Assembly (NCBI GenBank): GCA_024710355.1
Contig: JANJUX010000046.1
Coordinates: forward strand, 1 to 64,000
Direction of reading: 5' to 3'
DNA: 64,000 nt
Origin: Candidatus Rifleibacteriota bacterium
GTDB lineage: Bacteria; Muiribacteriota; Ozemobacteria; Ozemobacterales; Ozemobacteraceae
Shown: positions 1 through 8,700 of the stretch, piece by piece
Layout of the letters: every line of letters begins with the position of its first letter
How positions within the stretch are numbered: the first letter of the stretch is position 1
The notes under the pieces: generated by a model
Databases searched by the model: none
Told to the model about the DNA's origin: nothing
The model's input: only the letters and a program-made list of their open reading frames with translations
Translations under genes and position numbers: made by a program

Positions 1-336
1 TAATTCGACAGATAAGTCGGTCGCCATCGCGTTTACAACAATTCACCATTTAGCTAATTAACGGCGTGTAAATTATTACAATTAACAGAAGGCCTGTAAA
101 CGGCCACTTCCAATCAGGGAGCGACCGTTCTTCAAGCGAACTGGTGCGAGGGGGGGGCGACTGGTACATCAGACTTCTTTCTTTAAAGGCTTGTTGGCAG
201 TGTCGATAAAGGTTTTGAGCCGGAAAAATTTATTGGCAAATCTTTGTTGTTTATTTTTTGCGGACTGTGTTATCTTGCATTTGTATTGGATTGACTTTCA
301 CGTACACAGTGAGTCAGGGAGAGAGAGAGAAGAAGT
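1..336. other. Non-coding stretch upstream of the ParB-like gene
   Basis: I see no convincing gene, tRNA or strong promoter here. There is a run of G around 151-158 and AT-rich sequence at 225-295 that could hold a weak promoter for the gene starting at 337. A GA-rich tract at about 317-335 sits directly before that start and probably serves as its ribosome binding site. Confidence 0.4.
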
Positions 337-720
337 ATGAATACTTTTAGAGTCAGGATAGACCAGCTGCAGCCTTCCCAGCCTTTTCTCAGTCGCGTCA
401 GACTTGAAAATATCATGAGAAATACCGCTTTTCTCTTGCGCCCCGTGGGGGTTAGAGAGCTGAACGGCCGCCTTTGTGTCATTGAAGGACATGAGAGACT
501 GATGGCGCTTCACAATCTCGGTACTCAAGAGGTGGAAGTTTACATTGATGACTCAGACAGAGACGCCAAAATCTGGAAAGAGTGCGTCGAAATCTGCATT
601 AGCAATGGCATCGCCACCATAACCGATCTTGAAGATCGTTTTCTGTCGCCTTCAGGCTTTCGCCAGCTCTGGATCGAAAGAAAAAAAGAACTTAAGCAGA
701 AAGCCGCAGCGACGCCCTGA
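337..720 (+). CDS. Stand-alone ParB/sulfiredoxin-fold domain protein
   Basis: This 127-residue protein looks like a single ParB N-terminal-type domain. The segment VIEGHERLMAL (residues 48-58) matches the ParB-family pattern in which a Gly-His/Glu-Arg core (the GERR box of ParB CTPases) follows a short beta strand, and it is followed by ALHNLG as in many small ParB-like proteins. There is no helix-turn-helix or C-terminal dimerisation domain, and no parA neighbour, so a role in chromosome partition is not supported; small members of this fold are often of unknown function. A GA-rich Shine-Dalgarno region precedes the ATG. The gene converges on the next gene with no gap: the two stop codons abut at 720/721. 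The function is unassigned and the fold assignment rests on motif recognition. Confidence 0.7.
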   Translation: MNTFRVRIDQLQPSQPFLSRVRLENIMRNTAFLLRPVGVRELNGRLCVIEGHERLMALHNLGTQEVEVYIDDSDRDAKIWKECVEICISNGIATITDLEDRFLSPSGFRQLWIERKKELKQKAAATP

Positions 721-1731
721 TTATCTGACTGCCTCGTCGCTGGCTTTTTTGCGCAGGTTCCCGGTCGCCTTTTCCAGCTGGGCAATTCGGCGATGCAGTC
801 CCGATATCTCGGCCCGGATCTGGTCGAGTTGGTCCTGCTGACGGCGCGCTCTTCCACGATAGACATAAAACCGGTTCAGCGCCGCATCGCTTGAAACACC
901 CGTATTCGGCTGTCCAGCGTATGGATTGGCAACCTGCCCCTGATTTGGCGAGCTGTCGGTTCCCCAGTTGCCTTCCGGAAAGGTTGCGGCACTTGGGTCA
1001 GGCGTTCCGGTCTGGTAAGCGCCCGGATAATAATACTGCCGGCGATATCTGGCAGCACTCCGCACCGATGAATACATCTCCTCAAGGGTTTCCTTTTCCT
1101 GTTTCTGCAGGTAAGCCAGGCGCTCTTTGAGCTCTTCGAGCTCAAAAGAATTGTCTTCGATCTGGTTCTCAAGCTCGTTGATCTTGCTTTTCTGAAGATA
1201 AGCGGCAAGATCACGCTCTCGATTCAAACGTGCTGCCCTGCTGATTCCCTGCTGCCATTCATTTATATAGGAAAGCTGCTCGCGCAACCGCTCGGCCTCA
1301 TCGTGTGCCAGCTGCTGTTCTCGTGTGTCGGTGGCTATCGCGGCAGCCTCCTCATAAAATTTTATCGACGATTCAAGGTTGCCGACCAGAATGTTTTCGA
1401 AAAAGCCGCGTCGGCAAAGCGTTGTCATATTGTTAGCTCTGGCCGGGTCACGATATTTTTCGAGCAGGGCCATGGCGAGACCGTGGTCTTCGTGGCGCAG
1501 AATGCTGTGATCAGCGATGATGGCACTTTCGTAAAGATCGACCGCTTCGCTTTTTTTGCCATGATGCCAGGCTTCCATGGCCTGTTTTAGCAGAAGTCGG
1601 CCTTTGGCCGGGTCTGCTTCCTGGCCGATTACCAGACACTGAAGATTCGATGGTTCGGCTGGTTCGGCGGCTATGACCTGCCCATTCATAAACAACGCTG
1701 CTATCAGTAAGAATAAGCCTCTCTTAATCAT
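721..1731 (-). CDS. Exported coiled-coil protein of unknown function
   Basis: A 336-residue protein starting with a signal peptide (residues 1-22, ending in VIAA). The ATG at 1731 is chosen over an upstream in-frame ATG at 1779 because AGGAG lies six bases before it and because the signal peptide then starts at residue 1. After the signal come helical, TPR-like segments (about residues 40-130, for example the EAWHHGKKSEAVDLYESAI region) and a long heptad-rich coiled coil (about 140-230). A Pro/Gly/Gln/Asn-rich linker (about 230-280) leads to a second coiled coil at the C-terminus. I recognise no enzymatic motif. A periplasmic or envelope scaffold role is possible, in the manner of YbgF/CpoB-type coiled-coil/TPR proteins, but no homology to that family can be claimed from the sequence alone. 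Confidence 0.75.
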   Translation of the reverse strand: MIKRGLFLLIAALFMNGQVIAAEPAEPSNLQCLVIGQEADPAKGRLLLKQAMEAWHHGKKSEAVDLYESAIIADHSILRHEDHGLAMALLEKYRDPARANNMTTLCRRGFFENILVGNLESSIKFYEEAAAIATDTREQQLAHDEAERLREQLSYINEWQQGISRAARLNRERDLAAYLQKSKINELENQIEDNSFELEELKERLAYLQKQEKETLEEMYSSVRSAARYRRQYYYPGAYQTGTPDPSAATFPEGNWGTDSSPNQGQVANPYAGQPNTGVSSDAALNRFYVYRGRARRQQDQLDQIRAEISGLHRRIAQLEKATGNLRKKASDEAVR

Positions 1732-1859
1732 TTTTATCTCCTGTTCAGCCTCATTCGAGCCAAGTTTTCTTACGCTCATGCTAACATGTTTTGCTTGTTT
1801 TTGTATTCTACGGGCCGCGGCTTTTTTTATCGGCCGCAGATCTTCATAATGTAATCTGT

Positions 1860-2495
1860 TTAATATTTATCAGCCTTGATAAGGTAGCTGCCGTAAACCG
1901 AAAGAAATGGAAAATGCCGACCCAGAAATCTCGAAACCCGACCGGACCCGTATATGCGCACTTTCGAAAAACCGTGCATTTGCAGACGTATTCTGAGAAT
2001 TTCCGGGAAATGCTGCGTCAGATGACTGGTTCCGTATACCGAAAGGCCAAGAAGTCTGTTCTTGAGATAATATGGGTTCGGAGTTGTCATCAAAAGCCGC
2101 CCGCCAGTTTTCAACACGCGTTGAAACTCGCAAAGCGTTTTATCGACATCGGCAGGATACAGGTGTTCCAGAAACTCGCCTGCGGTGATGGCATCGACTG
2201 ACTGATCCTCCAGCGGAATATCCGTTGAAAGCCCATAAAGTCTGCGGCTGTAACATTCAGGCAGGGAGTTCAGTCTTTCGCTTACACAGTCGAGCCCGAT
2301 AATTTCAAAAGCTGGATTCAGCTCTTTAAGCCGTTTGCCGCCGCGACCGGTGTTGCAGCCGATATCTAGAACTGATACGGTTTTTGCCGGCAGACATCTG
2401 AAGAACTGTTCGTATCTTGTTGGTGTGAAAGAGTCGGTTTCTGAAACTTCCTGCCTGATATTCAATGTTTCGTAGTTTTGATGCCGATTGTCCAT
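1860..2495 (-). CDS. Class I SAM-dependent methyltransferase
   Basis: A 211-residue Methyltransf_11-type enzyme. Motif I, the glycine-rich SAM-binding loop, is VLDIGCNTG (residues 42-50). The acidic end of beta-2 is in IIGLDC (65-70), and the segment AGEFLEHL (about 105-112) corresponds to the motif IV/post-IV region. The later KTGGRLLMTTPNP stretch is typical of this family. The C-terminal 60 residues carry conserved aromatic and basic positions that probably form the substrate cap. The substrate cannot be read from the sequence; lipid, small-molecule and glycan targets are all possible. GGAG lies eight bases before the ATG. It is in the same orientation as its neighbours but separated by more than 120 bases on both sides, so it is probably transcribed alone. 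Confidence 0.88.
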   Translation of the reverse strand: MDNRHQNYETLNIRQEVSETDSFTPTRYEQFFRCLPAKTVSVLDIGCNTGRGGKRLKELNPAFEIIGLDCVSERLNSLPECYSRRLYGLSTDIPLEDQSVDAITAGEFLEHLYPADVDKTLCEFQRVLKTGGRLLMTTPNPYYLKNRLLGLSVYGTSHLTQHFPEILRIRLQMHGFSKVRIYGSGRVSRFLGRHFPFLSVYGSYLIKADKY

Positions 2496-2627
2496 TACGG
2501 TTCTCCGATACGGTCGCTCCGCCTGGTTTCCAAAAGGCCTGACAGATTTTCCTGCCTTTCAGTGCTACGCTGCTGCGCTCTGGTCGAATTTGCGGGCTGT
2601 TTTGTGGCGGTTTTATGGCTTTTGAAG

Positions 2628-4199
2628 TCAGCCCTGCAGGTTCATTGGCTGGTCAACGAAAATCGATGGGTTCATCAGCCGCGGTGACCCATTGATCAAT
2701 GGTCTGAATTGCATTTTGTCGATAATCTCGCTTTGCAGATCGATTCCTGGAGCGATTTCAATAAGTCGCAAGCCCTCTTTTTCAAGCCTGAAAACACCAC
2801 GTTCGGTGACATAGGTCACTTCGGTTCCTTTTTCAAGAGCATAACGGCCACTGAAGGTTATCTGCTCAACTTTTTTAACGAATTTTGCAGTTTTACCTTC
2901 GCTGACAATCTTTATCCGGCCGTCCTGCTGCTCGGTTTTCAGACCATCAGCAGTGAAGGTGGTGCAGAAAACCACTCTTCTGGCGTTTTGAGTGATGTTT
3001 ATGAAACCACCGCAGCCGGCGAACTTGGGCCCGAACTTGCTGACGTTGACATTGCCTTCTTCGTCTACTTCGCCTGCGCCTAAAAACGCAATATCGAGGC
3101 CACCGCCATCGTAAAAGTCAAACTGTGAAGGCTGCGGCAGAACTGCCGACGGGCTGTAGGAAGCACCAAATGAAAGCCCTGAAGCCGGCAGTCCGCCAAT
3201 CGGGCCGGATTCAACCGTCAGGGTCATGCGATCGCGCAGATTTTCTTCGCGGGCGACATTGGCGACTCCCTCGGGCATACCGATGCCCAGATTCACGGTG
3301 CAGTTGCCGAGCGGCAGCAGCTCGACCATGCTGCGCCGGGCGATGATCTTGCGGATGCTCATTTCCATCGGCCTGAAGAGAGAATCTTCCGGGAACTGTA
3401 CCTGCCCGGAATAATACGGGCAATACTGCTCAAGGAAGGTCTGCATGTGCAGCTGCGGCTCTTTCGCCATGTCGACGAGAACGACGTAATCGACGAGGAT
3501 GCCGGGAATCTGCACGAACAGCTGGTTTATGCCGCCACCTCGGGCCAGGCGCATTACCTGACAGATGACGATGCCGCCGCGCTGTTTGGTTGCCATGGCC
3601 TGAGAAAGCGCGTCGAGCGGTGCGACTTCCTGTTCCATACTGATATTGCCGAATTCATCGGCGGTGGTGCCGCGAATCAGGCATACATCGATGCCGAAGT
3701 GCTTGTAGCGCAGATAATCGCGATCGTCAAATTTGACGACTTCGACAATGTCTTCGGTAGTACAGCTATTGATTTTGCCGCCCTGCAGACGTGGGTCGAC
3801 ATAGGTCTGCAGGCCGACGTGGGTAATGGTGCCGGGCTTGCCGGCGGCAATGTCGCGGAACATGTGCGAAATGACGCCCTGCGGCAGGTTGTAGGCCTCA
3901 AGCTTGTTGTCGAGGGCCAGTTGGCCCAGCCGGGGCGCGAGGCCCCAGTGCCCGCCCACAGCGCGTTTGACCATGCCTTCGTTGCCAAAATGATTCAGAC
4001 CGCGGTTTTTGCCGTCGCCCTGGCCAGCGACAAAATATAATTCAAGGTTGCGCGGGTGCCCCTCGGCGAGAAAGCGCTTTTCAAGGGCTGAGGTCAGCGC
4101 TTCAGGGTGGCCGCTGCCGACGAAACCACCGACTACGACGCGGTCATTGTCCTTTATCAGTGAAGTGGCCTGTTCGATGCTGATCAGTTTTGATTTCAT
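2628..4199 (-). CDS. Acyl-CoA:carboxylate CoA-transferase (fused alpha-beta, YdiF/propionate type)
   Basis: A 523-residue family I CoA-transferase with alpha and beta halves fused in one chain, as in propionate CoA-transferase and E. coli YdiF. The N-terminal half has the glycine-rich VVVGGFVGSGHPEAL segment (about residues 21-35). The C-terminal half has the NLGIGMPEGVA segment and the catalytic glutamate region TVESGPIGGLPASG, where Glu330 is the expected residue that forms the glutamyl-CoA thioester. Such enzymes move CoA between short-chain acyl-CoAs and carboxylates such as acetate, propionate or acetoacetate during fermentation or fatty-acid use; the exact substrate is not determined here. 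GAGAGG precedes the ATG by a few bases. No beta-oxidation or fermentation gene is next to it. Confidence 0.9.
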   Translation of the reverse strand: MKSKLISIEQATSLIKDNDRVVVGGFVGSGHPEALTSALEKRFLAEGHPRNLELYFVAGQGDGKNRGLNHFGNEGMVKRAVGGHWGLAPRLGQLALDNKLEAYNLPQGVISHMFRDIAAGKPGTITHVGLQTYVDPRLQGGKINSCTTEDIVEVVKFDDRDYLRYKHFGIDVCLIRGTTADEFGNISMEQEVAPLDALSQAMATKQRGGIVICQVMRLARGGGINQLFVQIPGILVDYVVLVDMAKEPQLHMQTFLEQYCPYYSGQVQFPEDSLFRPMEMSIRKIIARRSMVELLPLGNCTVNLGIGMPEGVANVAREENLRDRMTLTVESGPIGGLPASGLSFGASYSPSAVLPQPSQFDFYDGGGLDIAFLGAGEVDEEGNVNVSKFGPKFAGCGGFINITQNARRVVFCTTFTADGLKTEQQDGRIKIVSEGKTAKFVKKVEQITFSGRYALEKGTEVTYVTERGVFRLEKEGLRLIEIAPGIDLQSEIIDKMQFRPLINGSPRLMNPSIFVDQPMNLQG

Positions 4200-4281
4200 T
4201 TTACCTCTCCATTTTTCGGGCTGTCAGAGCGCAATAAACATTGGAGCGCATTGTTATGGTGCATTCCGTAAGGGCGCATTT

Positions 4282-4309
4282 GTAGGGGCGCAGCATGTTG
4301 CACCCCTAC
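4282..4309. repeat. REP-like imperfect palindrome
   Basis: A 28-base imperfect dyad: GTAGGGG at 4282-4288 is mirrored by CCCCTAC at 4303-4309, with further pairing across the GCATG centre. It sits four bases past the stop of the MetX-like gene and lacks a T-tract, so it is not a standard terminator. Just to its left (4240-4280) the motif GCGCATT or GTGCATT recurs about three times. The shape resembles extragenic palindromic (REP-type) repeats, but only one copy was noticed in this window. Confidence 0.45.
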
Positions 4310-4313
4310 CGAT

Positions 4314-5429
4314 TTATTCGTTAATATACCTTTTCATCGGTTCGATCAGATACCCGGTTTCGAACAGACACGACAGATGCCCGTTGCGGCTGTTGTAGTA
4401 GCTGACCTGGCAATCAGAGAGCAGCGGTCGTGCTTCTTCGGCCTGTTCGCGGGTGAACATCAGGTCTGATTCATCGATGATCATGCGCGTCGGGGTTTTG
4501 ATTTTGCCGAGCGCGGCGGCCAGCGATTCACCAGGCTGGCAAAGGTCGAACAGGGTATTGGCCTTGGCGATGTAGATGTAGGCGTTGGGGTCGAAATATT
4601 GCATGCGGGTGACCACTGACTGTTCAATACCTTCTTCGACAAGGAATCTACCTTTGAAGCTGATAAAAGGGTTCTCGGTTGTCAGAAAAAATGGGTCTGG
4701 AAGCTTCCGGGCAAAGCATGTTTCAGCCCAGTGGTCGGTGCGGGTCGCAGTCAGCAGCATTTTAAAGGCCAGCAACAACCCTTTGGTCGGCGCTTCACCA
4801 CCGTAGTAGTCACCGTTGTTCCAGTGGCTGTCGAGCATGATGGCTTCGATGCCAAGCTGGTTGGGCACCATCAGGCAGGCGGGGCGCACCATCGGGGTGG
4901 CGACCACGGCAATGACCTTTTCGACCATTTCCGGGTAATATTTGGCCCACAGATACGCCTGCAGGCCGCCCATCGATGGCCCCATGACGCAGCGCAATTT
5001 TTTGATGCCGAGGTGGTCGATCAACCTGCGTTGCAGCATTACCACATCATCGAGCGTAAAAATCGGAAAACTCATGCCGTATGGCTTGCCGGTCTCAGGA
5101 TTGATGCTTGCCGGCCCGGTGGTGATCACCGTTGGGCTGTTATAATTGATGTTGCTGATGCAGTCAGAACAGACGACGAAATATTTATCGGTATCGATTA
5201 CCTTGCCCGGGCCGATCAGGGTGTCCCACCAGCCGGCGGTCAGGTCGGTTTCGGCATACTTTCCGGCCGCGTGCCCATGGCCGGTAAAATATTGACAGAC
5301 AAGAATAGCATTGTCTTTTGCCGCGTTGAGCTTTCCGTATGTTTCATAACCAAAGCTCACCGGAATAGTTTTTTTGCAATGCAAAAAAGTATATCTACCC
5401 GCATCAAACCTGATTTTTTCTGTCAGCAT
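4314..5429 (-). CDS. MetX-like alpha/beta hydrolase (homoserine O-acetyltransferase family)
   Basis: A 371-residue protein of the MetX family. The nucleophile elbow GPSMGG puts the catalytic Ser at residue 152; the matching Asp is expected at 322 (ESDLMF) and the His at 351 (NGHLSC), giving a full Ser-Asp-His triad. The family features WWDTLIGPGKVIDTDKYFVV and the SINPETGKPYG region are also present. MetX transfers an acetyl group from acetyl-CoA to homoserine in methionine synthesis, but related paralogs act on other substrates, and no other methionine genes are nearby. The start at 5429 is preferred because GAAGGG lies about ten bases before it; an in-frame ATG at 5468 has no ribosome binding site. 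Specific activity on homoserine is inferred only from family membership. Confidence 0.82.
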   Translation of the reverse strand: MLTEKIRFDAGRYTFLHCKKTIPVSFGYETYGKLNAAKDNAILVCQYFTGHGHAAGKYAETDLTAGWWDTLIGPGKVIDTDKYFVVCSDCISNINYNSPTVITTGPASINPETGKPYGMSFPIFTLDDVVMLQRRLIDHLGIKKLRCVMGPSMGGLQAYLWAKYYPEMVEKVIAVVATPMVRPACLMVPNQLGIEAIMLDSHWNNGDYYGGEAPTKGLLLAFKMLLTATRTDHWAETCFARKLPDPFFLTTENPFISFKGRFLVEEGIEQSVVTRMQYFDPNAYIYIAKANTLFDLCQPGESLAAALGKIKTPTRMIIDESDLMFTREQAEEARPLLSDCQVSYYNSRNGHLSCLFETGYLIEPMKRYINE

Positions 5430-5701
5430 CCTCGATTTTCCCTTCGCGCATCTTCGATCTTGCTGCATATTTTAACGCAAAACTGTGCATTTGCGCAAAG
5501 CTAAAGTAAATATAATTTGCAAAGAATGTTGTTTCGCGATACTATTCAGCAAATAGGAATTTTGGCGTGGTAACAAGCTTCCTTTGTGACTGAAAAAGCA
5601 TGATATACAGGTGTCACAGAGCTTTTCTCCTTTGTCAGTTGACTCATAGTGGCAGATTTTTTCTGTTTCTGGCTCAACTGGCCTGACAATGGAGTAGTAA
5701 C

Positions 5702-8700
5702 GTGAAACTTAAGAGAGCGTTTTTTTGGGCATTGCTGTTTTGTTGCTTCTTGTCGCCTGTCAGCGGGCAACTTTATGACTACGGTATCGAAAATGTTGCA
5801 TGGCAGGTCGGTTCAACTGCCGGCACTGGCGGGCAAAACAAAGAGCCTGACCATCTTTATCTTTACGCAACAACAAATAATGGCGCGCGCAGAACCTATG
5901 TCACAACCAACCAGGTCAACCTGACAAATGTCGACTATATCCACGTTAAGTGGCTGAACGAAGGCGGCAATGACACCGATGTGCGCTCGTATATTGTAGC
6001 ATCGACCAATCAGGGTGGTGATCAAACGGTTTTTAATCGTAGATATGAGCGGCAACGCGGCTTTGGCATGCGAACCGATGTCTTAGATGTGAGCGGTCTC
6101 ACTGGCCCTCACTATATACGCCTTCATGCCAATCGTAATGCTAATGGTGGAGATTCTTATCTGAGAGTCTATCAGGTCTGGATTCCAGGCCCATTAGCAC
6201 CTGGGCAGGTCAAGCTCAAAACTACCGCTGCCGGAAACCAGATTTCGTGGGTCGATGGTGGCAATAACGGCAGCACAACCCTTATTCGTTACAATATTGG
6301 CCGCAGCAATGCCCGTGGCGGGCCATATACGCCGATAGGCAATACTACCAATCTTTCCTGGACAGACACTACCGCTGCTCCGGGCGCAGTTTATTACTAC
6401 GTTGTTAACGATCAGAACAGCATGTATACTACCTCCTGGTCCGGAGAGGTAATTGGGTTTCATCCTGTCGCCGGTGCCACAAAAGACTGTCAGATTTACA
6501 AGAATGAACAGGTTGTCAGAGCCCGTTGGCCAATCTACGAAAATGAAATAGTCAAGACGTTCGTTGGCCTGTCGACGGTCAAAGGCGAAGCCAATATCGT
6601 TGATTTCATCGATGTTGGTCATGCAACCGAGCATACTTTTACCGGTGTTTCACTTCAACCCGGGCAAGATTACTATGTGACGGTCAAGGTTCAGAATACT
6701 ACCGCCAATTTGCAAAATTACGGAACTTCTACCTGTTCTTCAAGGGGATTTCGCCTGATTCCTGAACGCGATCTCATTGATGTGGCTTCCAGCACATATT
6801 TTAATAACGCCCTTGCAAGAGTAAATACCGAGGTCAACCCGGCCGGTAGCGTCTACAGCACTCCTTTTGCCGATGGGGTTCTCAGACGATACCGCGCCCC
6901 ACTGACTCTGACCGAAAGAGGAATCGAATCCCGCATCAATGCCCCGGTCGAAATTACAGTTGGCGGAACCGGTTTCGCAGGCAATCTGGCTGGCGCGCAG
7001 CAGCAGCTAAGAATTGCCGATGAATGGGGAAACGAGGTTCCGTGCAAGGTGTTTGCCTATGCAGCCGGGCAATGTACCGCCACTATCATTGCCAACCTTC
7101 CCAAAAATTCAAGCAGAACATACTGGGCTTTCTGGGGGGCCGGCAGCACCAACTATTTTGAGCCTGGTTTTGTCAGCAGCACTAACGAAACCTCACAAAG
7201 AGCCTGGACAAGGTTTTATTCCCGCAAGCTGCTTCCGGCGGGAGTCGAGGCGGGAGCAATCGGTGAGTGGACAAAGTTGGCACCAACCGAAGGGGTTGGA
7301 ACAGACATTTACTACGACCGAGGTGGTTGTTGGGTAAACTGGCTTCTGCCAGGAAGTTTTCCTTTTTTCGACAGACAGAGGACTAACTGGTTTTTAACCA
7401 TTAAAGGCACTTTGCACGGTACAAACTACCACGATTATAGCAATACTATGGCTAAATTTACCGGAGCCGCAGGCGGCGATACCATAGCAAGCCTGTGGTT
7501 GGATACATCGATTCGAAATGCTGATACGCAGCCACAAAACATCGGTTTTTATACTATTCGTAGAGACGCCGACCAGCCGACTGATCGTCAGGGATTTTTC
7601 TGGCGTGCAAATCGTTTCGGGATGACTGATGATACATATGTTCATCAGGCTTTTTTATACAAGAATGGCGATATTGCTCTGAGATATGAATATCTGACTT
7701 ATAATGGTTTGTGGTCAACTGCAATTCCTGGTTACACCGTTTACGATAATCCTGTTAACCTGACTGAAAATACAGTTGGAATAAGCAGAAGTGATGGCAC
7801 AAATTATCTTTATTCAACTCCTTTGATCGAAGGCATTGGCAAAACCCCTACCTCGTTTTTTCAGTATAAAAATGCGGTTTCATCATCGCTTGGAGCAACA
7901 GAAGATGCTGTGAGTGTTGCGGGTGCTGGCTTTGGTTGGGCCGGGCGCTTTGAGTCACATATCTTTGACAGTCGCATGGCAACGCCGGAATGGCAGAGCA
8001 TTATTACCGACGTTACTGCTGGTGGCGGCAGAATATACATATATGTTCGCACGGGTTCTACGCCAGAACCTGACAGTAGCTGGAGCAACTGGTCGCTGGC
8101 CGTCGGCAATGCAGTTGGAGGCCCTCAGACTACCCCTCTGTCAGTGGCAAAGCAGCGTTTTATTCAATACCGTTGCGAATTTTTTAAAGATGCAACTACC
8201 GATGTTCCGGTTTTGAACCGTGTTGAATTCAAGTGCCGCGGTCTTGAGATCACAAAGGTAACCGAAGCACCGCTTCAGGTTTCTCAAGGTCAGGATAACA
8301 TTCCGATCAAAATCTCAGTCAAAAATAATGACTCGGTAGATGCTACCTTGACCCATCTGACACCGACTTTCAGCCTTGGTAACTATACGTGGGGTGCACC
8401 ATCGCCATCTTTGCCCGATACGATCGGTGATGCAAGCGAAAATGATTATATTTTCAATATCAATGTCGCCGATAATTCGCCGGTTGGCACTGCTACCATC
8501 GATGCTAACGCCACTGCCACCATCGGTACCCAGTTTTCAGATCTCGACGCTGATATCAAAGATTATTGGGAGGTTCTGCGCAAAGCGGAGCTGTCTATTG
8601 CGGAGATCGACGCACTGCCTTTGACTGTTACCAAGGGGCAGACAGTAACTGTCTGGATGACTATAGAAAATACAGGCGGCACAGCTTTTGAAATTGCCAC

